DNA of 64,000 bases, from the NCBI RefSeq assembly GCF_007672725.1, contig NZ_VDTC01000007.1, forward strand, positions 1 to 64,000, written 5' to 3'. Position numbers and translations under genes: made by a program. This stretch comes from Corynebacterium aurimucosum ATCC 700975. GTDB taxonomy: Bacteria > Actinomycetota > Actinomycetes > Mycobacteriales > Mycobacteriaceae. This document shows positions 40,636-49,345 of the stretch, piece by piece; position 1 is the stretch's first letter; each line of letters starts with the position of its first letter. Below the pieces are notes generated by a model. The model was not told where the DNA came from. It made no database searches and saw only the letters and a program-made list of their open reading frames with translations.

Positions 40636-43554
40636 CTAGCGGGAGCAGACGGTGGTGAGGTCCTTTTCCTCGTTGGCGTATTGCTCCATGGCGTCGTACA
40701 GCGCATCCGCGTAAAGATGTGCGCCTTCGGGGAGCGGGTGGACGCCGTCGTCGTAAAGCATGGCCGGGTTCTCCTGAGCCATGCCGCACCAGTCTGCGAT
40801 GTAGACGTTGTCGTGAGCAGTCGCGGCGTCAATAATCTCGGCGCGTGCCTGTCCCATCCAATCGCGCTCGCCGTAGGGCAAGACGAGCACCAGCGTGCGC
40901 TCGGGGCCGACGATGTCGATGAGCTCGTCCATCTGGCCCTCAAACGTAGCCCCGTTGGTTCCCAAACCCACAAACACGGTGGAGCGCAACTGCCCGGAAT
41001 CCTTCTGCGCCTTGATGACAGGAAGGGCTGCCGAATAGTGGCGGGAAATAGTGGCGTCGATGCTAATGCCCGGGAAACGCTCATTGAGAGCCTCGGAGGC
41101 AGCGAGCATGACGGAATCACCGATAGCACTAATCTCGTTTCCAGTGGGAAGCGCACGCTTTTCCTTCGGCTTCGTGGTCTCGGAAGGCTTTGCGGGGACA
41201 GACGATGACTGTGCCGGGGCAGAATTCTCCGCCTGTTCGTTGGACAGCGCCATGCGCTCGAGCTCGCGCTCCAGTTCGCTCTTATCCTCCGAAGTCACCA
41301 GCGCGTAGCCCACGCCCAGTACGGAAAGAACAACGAGGACGGGAACGGCAGGCCACATGGCCTTGCCAAAACCATCTTTGACCTCTTGCGCGCTGGGGCG
41401 TGCAGCCCAGTAGGCGTGCCACGTAGGGCGGAATCCGGCGCGGCGGAAGGGATTTTCTACAAACTGGTAGGTCACCTCAGCCAGCACGCAGCTCAGCGGA
41501 AGCGAAAGGAGGCCTAGGAGCCAGGAGGGGGCGTCGGACAGCGCGTGGACAATCATTACCACCGGCCAGTGCCAGAGGTAGAGGGAGAAGGAGCGCTGGC
41601 CCAGCCACCGCATCACACGGGTGCGGAAGATCCACGTGAGGGGGCCAGATTCGCGCACCACTGCCCAAATCATTGCCGCGCCGAGGACGCTGGTAAGGAC
41701 GAGGCCGCCGCGGTAGGTGAAATCCCGATCTGCGCCCATCCACACCAATTGCGCGAGGTAACCAACTAATGCGAAGGAACCAACGGTTCCGGCGAGTATG
41801 CCCTTGTTTGCGGCCGGCCAAGAATCCGCGTCCATGTCCTTGTCAGTGGAGGTCATGAGGAGGGACAGCATCGCGCCGATGAGGAGACCGAACGCGTGGG
41901 TATCGGTGCCGTAGTACACACGCGTGGGATCCTCGCCTGGGCTATAGAGCAGTGCCATGGCGACGGCCGACGCACATGCGAGGATGAGCGATACGGCGAT
42001 GGGCAGGCGCTTGGGCTTGCGGCGGGAAATGGCAAAGACGCCAAGCATCAACAGCGGCCAGATCAGGTAGAACTGTTCCTCGACAGCCAAGGACCAATAG
42101 TGGGCGAAAACTTGTACTTCATTAGGCGCAAAATAGGTTTGGCTCGTGGCGATTTGGGTCCAGTTGTTGACAAAGAAGAACGTGCCCAAGAATTGTTCGC
42201 GGATGCCAACGGCCAGGTCCCCACCAATGAGCGACACTATCGCTGTGCATATGGACAGGACTATGAGTGCGGCCGGGAGGATTCGCCGGAAGCGGCGGAG
42301 CCAAAAGCCTTTGAGGCTGATGCGTCCAGTGACGTTGAACTCGCGAACAAGCAGCGAGGTGATGAGGAACCCGGAAAGGACAAAGAACATGTCCACACCG
42401 AGGTAGCCGCCGGGGAGAATATCCCCGAAGAAGTGGTAGATCACCACGGCGAGAACCGCTAGACCGCGCAGACCATCCAGGCCCGGCACTTGGCGCAGGC
42501 GGGCGCGCGCACGGCGCTTTGAGCCAGCGGGGGCAGTGGGGCCAGAGGCGGTTGCGTTGCGGGCGGATGCAGAAGCAGCTGCTGGAGCTGCGGCGGCTGT
42601 GCCCGCCGCGACGGTTGCGGTTGCAGGGGCGGCTGCAGCGGCGGCAGTGGGGGAAGCCTGTGCTACTCGCCGCTTTTCTGATCGGCGTTTTTCCTGCTTG
42701 GCGCTTAACGCCCCGACGGATTGCGAGCGGCGGGCCAGAGCACGCGAAATCTCGTTCTCGGTGCCGGGTGAAGCCTTCTTCTCAGGTTGCTTGGATTCCC
42801 CGGTTCCTTTGCTCTTTTGGGGCGTTGTGGTTTCCCGGGGCTTTGCGGCCGCCTCGGTCTTTGTCTCCTCGTTGGCCTTTGCAGTCGCCGGGGCTTTCTT
42901 GGGTTTCGGGGCCGTCGCGGCCTTTTCGGCTCCTTCTTGCCGCTTGGGGTGTGCTGGAGCCGGGGAAGGAGACTGTGCTTTGTCGCCGTGTGCAGGTGGC
43001 TGCTTCGCAGCGGGCTGAGTTTGTGATGGCTTGGTTGTTGAAGCCTTGTCGGCGCTGGGCGTTGCAGGTGCCTGGCGTCGTTGGGCGGGAGCCTGCGGGT
43101 TCGGGTGCCGCGGAATGGCCCGACGTGGGCCGCGTCGACCGGCCGAAGCTACTTCGGCCTCTTCGCGGGCTTTAACTAGTTTGGCCTTTTTCACCGCCGA
43201 GGCTTTGGGAAGTGCATCCGGAGTCAGATCTAGAGTGAAGTCTTCAGCCGAACGTGGGCGTACGCGGCCAGGCCGAGAGGCAGGACGCTGGGCATTACGG
43301 GGTCCGTGCCCAGTGGGTGCTGGTGGAGTCTTAGGGGCGCTTGCCTTAGCAGGCTTATCGTTCGCGGTAGGCGCGGTGGACTTAGCAGGTGGCGGGGACT
43401 GAGAAGGCGTAGCAGGCGCAGTGCGCGCGGAAGTTGCAGCGGGTGAAGGCGAGGTAGTTTTCGAGGAATCCGCCGAGGAGGACGGAGCGGGACTCGATGC
43501 AGACGACTCGCCCTTTGCCAAACGTGACATCATCGACCGCAAAAACTTCTTCAC
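40636..43554 (-). CDS. Acyltransferase-3/SGNH protein with long disordered N-terminus
   Basis: A 972-residue OafA/OatA-like membrane enzyme. Residues 1-350 are low-complexity K/A/P/S/T and cytoplasmic. About 355-740 is the acyltransferase-3 domain (VPGLDGLRGLAVLAVVIYHFF with the R-x10-H motif, GVDMFFVLSGFLIT, YWSLAVEEQFYLIWP). About 800-972 is an exported SGNH esterase-like domain with GDSVM (Ser), GTNG (Gly/Asn) and DGVHP (Asp-His). Such proteins pass acetyl groups across the membrane to peptidoglycan or glycans. The substrate in this genus could be peptidoglycan, arabinogalactan or mycolate; it is not determined. The N-terminal extension is far longer than in most relatives. Confidence 0.88.
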   Translation of the reverse strand: MKKFLRSMMSRLAKGESSASSPAPSSSADSSKTTSPSPAATSARTAPATPSQSPPPAKSTAPTANDKPAKASAPKTPPAPTGHGPRNAQRPASRPGRVRPRSAEDFTLDLTPDALPKASAVKKAKLVKAREEAEVASAGRRGPRRAIPRHPNPQAPAQRRQAPATPSADKASTTKPSQTQPAAKQPPAHGDKAQSPSPAPAHPKRQEGAEKAATAPKPKKAPATAKANEETKTEAAAKPRETTTPQKSKGTGESKQPEKKASPGTENEISRALARRSQSVGALSAKQEKRRSEKRRVAQASPTAAAAAAPATATVAAGTAAAAPAAASASARNATASGPTAPAGSKRRARARLRQVPGLDGLRGLAVLAVVIYHFFGDILPGGYLGVDMFFVLSGFLITSLLVREFNVTGRISLKGFWLRRFRRILPAALIVLSICTAIVSLIGGDLAVGIREQFLGTFFFVNNWTQIATSQTYFAPNEVQVFAHYWSLAVEEQFYLIWPLLMLGVFAISRRKPKRLPIAVSLILACASAVAMALLYSPGEDPTRVYYGTDTHAFGLLIGAMLSLLMTSTDKDMDADSWPAANKGILAGTVGSFALVGYLAQLVWMGADRDFTYRGGLVLTSVLGAAMIWAVVRESGPLTWIFRTRVMRWLGQRSFSLYLWHWPVVMIVHALSDAPSWLLGLLSLPLSCVLAEVTYQFVENPFRRAGFRPTWHAYWAARPSAQEVKDGFGKAMWPAVPVLVVLSVLGVGYALVTSEDKSELERELERMALSNEQAENSAPAQSSSVPAKPSETTKPKEKRALPTGNEISAIGDSVMLAASEALNERFPGISIDATISRHYSAALPVIKAQKDSGQLRSTVFVGLGTNGATFEGQMDELIDIVGPERTLVLVLPYGERDWMGQARAEIIDAATAHDNVYIADWCGMAQENPAMLYDDGVHPLPEGAHLYADALYDAMEQYANEEKDLTTVCSR

Positions 43555-43583
43555 TACACACTCCGCAGGTAGACACCGGGGTT

Positions 43584-43641
43584 CGGGTACTGAGGCTCAG
43601 TAACCCGAGTAATCCTACTCTGTGCGTACGGGCTACTCGGG
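43584..43641 (-). promoter_or_regulatory. Competing hairpins in the leader of the acyltransferase gene
   Basis: CGGGTACTGA (43584-43593) pairs with TCAGTAACCCG (43597-43607, one bulge); CCCGAGTA (43604-43611) pairs with TACTCGGG (43634-43641). They share 43604-43607, so only one can form. Read on the minus strand this lies 30-90 bases before the acyltransferase start. Confidence 0.4.
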
Positions 43642-43661
43642 CAAGGCTGCGGGGGAGCGTG

Positions 43662-44459
43662 TTAGGTGCGCAAAAGCTGGCGAAGGACGGTGCTAACCCC
43701 GTTGTTGGTATTAGCTGGGGCGATGATATCTGCGATTTCCTTCAGCTGAGGATGCGCGTTTTCCATGGCCACAGCCGTCCCGGCGGCGCGCAGCATCTCG
43801 AAATCATTGAGGTAGTCACCGAAGGCGACAGTGGCTGCGATCGGAATACCGGCGAGCTCAGCGAGCTTGGCCAGCGCCGTACCTTTTTCCACGCCGCGGG
43901 CCATCACATCGAGCCAGACCTTGCCGGATACCGCGACATTGTCCTCCGGGACGGCGCGGACGATGGGATCGTAAATGTGCGCCTCAGAACCAGATTCGCA
44001 GAAAATAGCAATCTTGATGATGTTGCTATCCGGCACTGCATCCAAGTCATCGACCCAAGTGACCGCCTTGTAGTACTTTGCAATCTCTGTACGTGCCGCG
44101 TCTGACACATCCCGTGCAACGTAGGCGGTCTCCGGGGAACATAGAACTACGGTATGTTCCACGCCGATGGCCGCAGTAGCCTCCCGTGCCGCGTGCACGG
44201 TGGATTCCGCAAGCGGGAATGCCGCGATGATCTCACCGCCGCGCATGATGACTGAGCCGTTTTCGGCGATAAACGTTTCGCCTTTCGGGAACATGTCCTT
44301 CAAGGTGGCCAGTTGGCGCCCCGAGGCCGGAACCAGCTCGCAGCCGCGGGCAGTGGCTAGGTCCTGGAGCTCCGAAAAGTCTGCAGGGAGTTGGCCATGC
44401 GCGTCGAGGAGCGTGCCGTCCATATCAAGGGCAACAAGTTGTGGGAGCAAGTAAGTCAC
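43662..44459 (-). CDS. HAD-superfamily Cof-type sugar phosphatase
   Basis: A 265-residue hydrolase. Motif I VALDMDGTLLD with the nucleophilic Asp, motif II PASGRQ, lysine in the EKGTALAKL region and motif IV AFGDYLNDFEML, with the C2-type cap in between. Cof proteins dephosphorylate sugar phosphates, pyridoxal phosphate or flavin precursors. It lies upstream of the acyltransferase gene on the same strand, 107 bases away. Confidence 0.9.
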   Translation of the reverse strand: MTYLLPQLVALDMDGTLLDAHGQLPADFSELQDLATARGCELVPASGRQLATLKDMFPKGETFIAENGSVIMRGGEIIAAFPLAESTVHAAREATAAIGVEHTVVLCSPETAYVARDVSDAARTEIAKYYKAVTWVDDLDAVPDSNIIKIAIFCESGSEAHIYDPIVRAVPEDNVAVSGKVWLDVMARGVEKGTALAKLAELAGIPIAATVAFGDYLNDFEMLRAAGTAVAMENAHPQLKEIADIIAPANTNNGVSTVLRQLLRT

Positions 44460-44558
44460 ACCAATCTAAAAGTGTTGGGCTAGAGGCGGGGAACCATGTC
44501 CAACGTAGCGCCAAGAAATAGGTGGCTGAAACTTTTGTGATATGGAACACTGGTGCGC

Positions 44559-45593
44559 ATGACTACGACTGATCCAGTACTCGTTTCCGTGCGCAACCAC
44601 ACAGGAGTCCTCGAACTCAACCGGCCGAAGGCCCTGAACTCTTTGAACCCGGACATGATTGACATCATCCGCCGCTCCCTCGAAGCGTGGGCGCAGGATG
44701 ACGACATCGAGCAGGTCCTTATTTACTCCAACAGTCCCAAGGCATTCTGCGCTGGCGGCGATGTGCGTCACGCGCGGGAGGGAATCGCGGAAGGCAAGCT
44801 GGACGAGGTCGATGCCTTCTTCGCCAGCGAGTACCTCACCAACGGCGATATCGCCGAGTTTCCGAAGTCCTACATCGCCGTCATCGACGGCGTCGTCATG
44901 GGCGGTGGATTGGGCATTTCCCTGCACGGTTCGCACCGCGTGGTGACGGAAAAGGCCTTCGCTTCGATGCCCGAGATGAATATCGGCTACGTCACGGACG
45001 TCGGAGTAGCTTATGCGGCCCAGCGCATGGTGGGCACCCGCGGCGTAGCTTCGCCGGGTTTGGCAAAGTTTTGGGGGCTGAGCGGGTACCGCATGTATGC
45101 CGCCGACATGCTGTGGACGGGCGTGGCAACCCACGTGGTCAAGGATGCCGCCGAGCTGATTGAAGCCGCTATCGAGCGCGGTATTGATGCCGCACTGGAA
45201 GAGCTGGCCCTACCCGCGCCACAGCAGCCAGCACCGCTCGAGCAGGTGGCTCAAGACCTGGAGGAGACCTTCGCGCTGCCCACGTGGGAGGAGATTTCCG
45301 CGGAGCTGGACAAGCGCCCGCAGATCGCCGGCGAGGTGCGTCGCCTCATGGCAGCCGCGTGCCCAGCCGCCATCATCGCGGCCAATGAGCTCTATGAGGC
45401 GGAAGCCGCTGTCGACGATATCCGTGAGGCGCTCCTGCTAGAACTCAAACTGGGCATGCACATGTATCGCCGCCCTGACTTTTCCGAAGGCGTGCGTGCG
45501 GTACTGGTGGATAAGACCCAAGATGCAGCGTTTAACCCGGCGACCACGGAGGACGTTGACGTCGAAGAATTCCGCGCGGTGCTGAGCTCCTAG
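44559..45593 (+). CDS. Enoyl-CoA hydratase/3-hydroxyisobutyryl-CoA hydrolase-like protein
   Basis: About 344 residues of the crotonase superfamily: GVLELNRPKALNSLN, FCAGGDV, DGVVMGGGLGISLHGSHRVV (oxyanion hole) and MPEMNIGYVTDVGVAYAAQR (catalytic Glu region), with the long C-terminal helical part typical of HIBCH. TATGGA at 44541-44546 as a -10 box would give a leaderless message starting at GTG 44553 or ATG 44559. A second HIBCH-like gene lies at 55.1 kb. It is convergent with the SQD operon. Confidence 0.83.
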   Translation: MTTTDPVLVSVRNHTGVLELNRPKALNSLNPDMIDIIRRSLEAWAQDDDIEQVLIYSNSPKAFCAGGDVRHAREGIAEGKLDEVDAFFASEYLTNGDIAEFPKSYIAVIDGVVMGGGLGISLHGSHRVVTEKAFASMPEMNIGYVTDVGVAYAAQRMVGTRGVASPGLAKFWGLSGYRMYAADMLWTGVATHVVKDAAELIEAAIERGIDAALEELALPAPQQPAPLEQVAQDLEETFALPTWEEISAELDKRPQIAGEVRRLMAAACPAAIIAANELYEAEAAVDDIREALLLELKLGMHMYRRPDFSEGVRAVLVDKTQDAAFNPATTEDVDVEEFRAVLSS

Positions 45594-45596
45594 CAG

Positions 45597-46733
45597 CTAT
45601 ATAGGGCGTGCTCGCTGGTATGCGGCGCGCGCCCGCTGCTCATCCACTCCCGCCGGCACCGCAACATTGAGCGTGGCCTGCGCGGCGGCCCGTGACGGCG
45701 CAGGCAGGTGAAACGCGGGGGCGTCAGAAAGCGCCAGGCCTTGGCGGCCGTCGGGTAGCTGCACTGGCAGCAGGGTCCACAGCCCCAGAATTGGCATGGC
45801 TAGCTGCGGCAAGCGCAGAGAGTGTGCCTCGGGGATGGGTACGCGGGCGCGAATCAGTTCGGGGATGGCATTGTCATATCCGAAGCGGCGCAGGTTCGCC
45901 GCGGCGTGGGCGGACATGGAACCGGAGAGCTCGTCCGCCCATGCCCACGTAAAGGTGTTCGTTGTGGCGTTGAGGGTGGCGATGAGATGGGAGGGAACCG
46001 TAAGCGAACCATAATCAGAGTTCACCACGGTGCGCGACGTGTCAGGGTCAAGGTCAGCCCACAGGTTGGGGAATCGGGCCTCCAGGAAGAAATTGTGCTC
46101 GGTGGCCATAAAGTGGGCGTCGGCCAGCACATCGCGTGCGCTGAGCCCGCCGCGGCCCAAGGGATGGGGGAGAGCCGTGATCCGGGCGCCGTGGAAGTGC
46201 GCGAGGCCTTGTACAACATCTGGTGCCACGCCCACATAGGAGGCGAGCTCGGCGGTGGCGAGGTGTTCGTCGACGCCTCCCTCAATATCCCCCGTATGCT
46301 CAAGCCCGGCCAGGATGCTGACACGGGGATCGGGGTGGATCTCCGCGAAGTTGACGGCGACGAGCGCCTCGCCCTCGCCCTGCGGGACGCGGATGACTGG
46401 GCGGTCACCCACGAGCCGCCGCGCCAAGCCGCGGAGCAGGGCGGAATCGGGTTGCGGGCCGTGGAACTCCGGTTGCGGCGCGTGTTCCGTCAACCCCGTA
46501 GACCAGTGCAAGCGGCCATCCTGGATTGTGGCTAGGCGCAGGCCATCGAAGTCATAGGTCCCAGAGGCGGTAGTAAAACGCACCACTGCGCGCTGATCGG
46601 TGGCGGGCTCGGAGTCGGAAGATGCAAAGTTCACCTCGACGTCGCGCACGTCGCCCAAGCGTGAGGAGAACGCGGCGTCGATGCCGGCTTGAATGAAGGC
46701 GCCAGCGGAGTACAGGTCCTGGGCTGAGTCCAT
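45597..46733 (-). CDS. Conserved hypothetical protein, third gene of the SQD operon
   Basis: A 378-residue soluble-looking protein with no signal peptide. A TNTFTWAWADEL segment near 255 recalls the tryptophan motif of DUF6882-type proteins, which supports but does not prove that assignment. It starts 20 bases after the glycosyltransferase gene on the same strand, so it belongs to the SQD1-SQD2-like operon. I do not recognise a catalytic motif. The connection to sulfolipid synthesis is by position only. Confidence 0.65.
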   Translation of the reverse strand: MDSAQDLYSAGAFIQAGIDAAFSSRLGDVRDVEVNFASSDSEPATDQRAVVRFTTASGTYDFDGLRLATIQDGRLHWSTGLTEHAPQPEFHGPQPDSALLRGLARRLVGDRPVIRVPQGEGEALVAVNFAEIHPDPRVSILAGLEHTGDIEGGVDEHLATAELASYVGVAPDVVQGLAHFHGARITALPHPLGRGGLSARDVLADAHFMATEHNFFLEARFPNLWADLDPDTSRTVVNSDYGSLTVPSHLIATLNATTNTFTWAWADELSGSMSAHAAANLRRFGYDNAIPELIRARVPIPEAHSLRLPQLAMPILGLWTLLPVQLPDGRQGLALSDAPAFHLPAPSRAAAQATLNVAVPAGVDEQRARAAYQRARPI

Positions 46734-46753
46734 TAGTGCTCCTTGACTTGGTT

Positions 46754-47896
46754 TTATTCCCTGAAGAAGGGATGCTCGATAGCCTCCTCATATGCCTGAA
46801 GGAGGGCTTGGGTGGATTCTACCCAGGAATACTTTTCGGCTTCGCGGCGGGCGGCAGCACCCATCGTCTCCCGACGCGTGGCGTCACGAAGAAGATTGAC
46901 GGTAGCGCTGGCCCAGGCCTCATCATCGGCATCGGGTTCGATGAGATGTCCTGTAACGCCTTCCTCAATGACGAAGGGAATACCGCCGGCATTCGTGCCG
47001 ATGACCGGCACACCCGAGGCGAAGGACTCTAGCGCCACAAGGCCCAGTGTCTCCGTGGCGGAGGGGAAGAGGAAGACATCTCCGACAGCGAAGGCAGCGG
47101 CGAGCTCCTCGCCGGACAAGTAACCGGTGAACACGGTGTGCGAAGGATCGAAGTTGGCCTTGAGCTCCTCCAGCGCAGGGCCATCGCCGACGACGGCAAG
47201 GCGGGCGTCACCAAGCTCTGTCCGCACCAGGTGCATTACGTGGTCGAGGCGCTCCAAGTCCTTTTCCTTGGAGACCCTCCCGATATAGGTCACCAGCGGG
47301 GAGTCCGGGTTACCACCGGTGAGGCGCTCGCGCATCTGCGCGGTGGCGCGGCTGGGGTGGTAGGCCTGCGTATCGACAGCCTTGGGCCACAGGTGCACGT
47401 TGTGGATCCCCACCTCCCGAGCCTTATCCACCATGGGGCCTGAGGTGCATAGGTTCACCGCAGCCTGGTTGTGCAGGTACTTCAGAGCGGCCTCAGTCAG
47501 CGGGCGGGTCCACCCGATGCCCAGTGCATCGACGTATTCAGGCACGTTGGTGTGGAAGCTAGCCACCAGCGGCACGGCATCGCGCTGCGCGGCAAAGACA
47601 CCGAGCGCCGCTGTCCAAATGGGATTGACCGCGTGGATGACATCGGGATCGAAATCCCTGATTTCCTTGAAGAACTTCCACGAAGGCAAGCCGAATTTGA
47701 TTTCCGGGTAGACCCACAGCGACAAGCTGGGTATGCGGGTGACCTCGAAGCCGGCGTAGGTTGCAGGGGCCTTGCCCGTGGCAAAAATCCGGACCTCATG
47801 GCCCATCGCGGCCAGCTGGTCCAGAGTGCGCGTCAGGCGCGTGACCACGCCGTCGATCTTGGGGAGGAAGACCTCGGTAACGATTGCGATGCGCAC
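46754..47896 (-). CDS. SQD2-like GT4 glycosyltransferase
   Basis: A 380-residue GT-B enzyme with a GTG start. VTEVFLPKIDGVVTRL is the acceptor-side glycine loop, IGRVSKEKDLERL (about 205-217) the phosphate-binding R-x4-K, and TETLGLVALE holds the E282-x7-E290 donor motif. The stretch HLWPKAVDTQAYHPS and FTGYLSGEELAAAFAVGDVF closely resemble plant and cyanobacterial SQD2 sulfoquinovosyltransferase, though mannosyltransferases such as MgtA are also related. It begins six bases after an SQD1-like gene, which favours sulfoquinovose transfer to diacylglycerol. Confidence 0.78.
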   Translation of the reverse strand: MRIAIVTEVFLPKIDGVVTRLTRTLDQLAAMGHEVRIFATGKAPATYAGFEVTRIPSLSLWVYPEIKFGLPSWKFFKEIRDFDPDVIHAVNPIWTAALGVFAAQRDAVPLVASFHTNVPEYVDALGIGWTRPLTEAALKYLHNQAAVNLCTSGPMVDKAREVGIHNVHLWPKAVDTQAYHPSRATAQMRERLTGGNPDSPLVTYIGRVSKEKDLERLDHVMHLVRTELGDARLAVVGDGPALEELKANFDPSHTVFTGYLSGEELAAAFAVGDVFLFPSATETLGLVALESFASGVPVIGTNAGGIPFVIEEGVTGHLIEPDADDEAWASATVNLLRDATRRETMGAAARREAEKYSWVESTQALLQAYEEAIEHPFFRE

Positions 47897-47902
47897 GGAG
47901 GA

Positions 47903-49099
47903 CTAGGCCTCCGTGGAGGGGACGCCGGCGTGCTGCTGGCGCGTCCACAGCGATTGCGCCGGAATCTTGGAGCGGTCAGCGCGGTCGGCGTACTTGCGTG
48001 CGACTTCCTCCACCTCGTGCAGCAGCCCTTCAGACAAGGTGGTCGGTTCCAGCCCCAGGTTGAGGAAGGTGTCGTTGGTGACGTGGAGCTCATTTTCCGC
48101 GGATTCCTTGCGCGGGTTCGGCACGTAGGCCACCTCTGCGCCAGAGATCTTCGCAACCAACTCCGCTAAGTCACGTACGCGGTGGGTTTCCGTCATCTGG
48201 TTGATGATCTTGACGCGCTCACCGCGCGCCGGCGGGTTCTGCAAAGCTAGCTCGATGCAGCGCACCATGTCCCGGATGTGGATAAAAGCGCGGGTCTGGC
48301 CACCGGTGCCGTGCACGGTCAGTGGGTAGTCGATGCCGGCTTGGATGAGGAAGCGGTTGAGCACCGTGCCGTAGTCACCGTCATAATCAAAGCGGTTGAT
48401 AAGGCGCTCGTCCTTCTGGGTCTGCTCCGTGTGCGTGCCCCAAATGATGCCCTGGTGCAGATCGGTGATGCGCAGCTCATCGTTCTTGGCGTAGTAGGCA
48501 AACAGGTGCTGGTCCAGCACCTTCGTCATGTGGTAGACCGAGCCCGGGTTGGAGGGGTACAGGATCTGCTGCTTGACGACGCCCCCCTCACCCGCATCCA
48601 CCTGCACGTCCAGGTAGCCTTCCGGGATCTTCATTCCGGCGGTGCCGTAGCCGTAGACACCCATGGTTCCCAAGTGAGCGACGTGGATATCCTGCTCAGA
48701 TTCCACGATGGCGGCGAGCAGGTTGTGGGTGGCGTTGATGTTGTTATCCACCGTGTAGCGCTTGGTGCGCGAATTTTTCATGGAATAGGGGGCGGCGCGC
48801 TGCTCAGCGAAGTGCACCACGGCATCCGGGCGTTCGGTATTCAGGAACTCGAGCAGGTCGTCGTAGTCCTGGGCCACGTCGAGGTTGCGGAAGCCAATGG
48901 TCTTGCCGGAAACCTCGGTCCACGCAGCCAGGCGTTCCTCAATGGAGGCGATGGGTGTTAAGGATTCCGCGCCCAACTCCTCATCGATGGCGCGCCGGGA
49001 GAGGTTATCCACGATGATGACGTCATGGCCTTGGTCGGAGAGATAAAGGGAAGCGGGCCACCCACAGAAGCCGTCTCCGCCGAGAATCGCTACCTTCAT
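47903..49099 (-). CDS. sqd1: UDP-sulfoquinovose synthase-like enzyme (SQD1 type)
   Basis: A 398-residue extended short-chain dehydrogenase. The segments GGDGFCGW (7-14), DNLSRR, ESLTPIASIEERL, HFAEQRAAPYSM (96-107), HLGTMGVYG with T145, YHMTK with Y189 and K193, HQGIIWGTHTEQT and GGQTRAFIHIRD follow Arabidopsis SQD1 in order and spacing. SQD1 makes UDP-sulfoquinovose from UDP-glucose and sulfite using NAD. R101 lies where SQD1 places an arginine near the sulfite site. The closeness makes a general UDP-sugar epimerase less likely. It is the first gene of a three-gene operon. Confidence 0.85.
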   Translation of the reverse strand: MKVAILGGDGFCGWPASLYLSDQGHDVIIVDNLSRRAIDEELGAESLTPIASIEERLAAWTEVSGKTIGFRNLDVAQDYDDLLEFLNTERPDAVVHFAEQRAAPYSMKNSRTKRYTVDNNINATHNLLAAIVESEQDIHVAHLGTMGVYGYGTAGMKIPEGYLDVQVDAGEGGVVKQQILYPSNPGSVYHMTKVLDQHLFAYYAKNDELRITDLHQGIIWGTHTEQTQKDERLINRFDYDGDYGTVLNRFLIQAGIDYPLTVHGTGGQTRAFIHIRDMVRCIELALQNPPARGERVKIINQMTETHRVRDLAELVAKISGAEVAYVPNPRKESAENELHVTNDTFLNLGLEPTTLSEGLLHEVEEVARKYADRADRSKIPAQSLWTRQQHAGVPSTEA

Positions 49100-49141
49100 T
49101 ACTTATCTCTCCACATCACTGTCGGGGGCACGAGCTACGGC

Positions 49142-49232
49142 GCCGCCGACGATGGGGAAACCCCGTCGCGGCGGCAAGCACTTTTCAATACCTTACCGTT
49201 GACGGCCCTCACATGAGGGCCCTTAACGGTAA
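49142..49232. promoter_or_regulatory. Hairpin-rich spacer between sqd1 and a divergent membrane protein gene
   Basis: Two strong dyads lie in the 246-base divergent spacer. At 49142-49175, GCCGCC/GGCGGC with inner GGGG-AAA-CCCC. At 49193-49232, TTACCGTT and AACGGTAA (8 bp) enclose GGCCCTCA and TGAGGGCC (8 bp) with a two-base loop. A TTTT run follows the first on the plus strand. They may be leader structures of sqd1 or operators for both genes. Confidence 0.6.
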
Positions 49233-49345
49233 ACAGTGAGTGAATGTTTCCTCGGGCTGCACCACTAGAGCAAAGCATGGTGCAGGGCGCAGGAGGCTCG
49301 GTGTCCAGAGTAAGTTCTGCAAACGCGCCCTGTACACTGGCCCGC

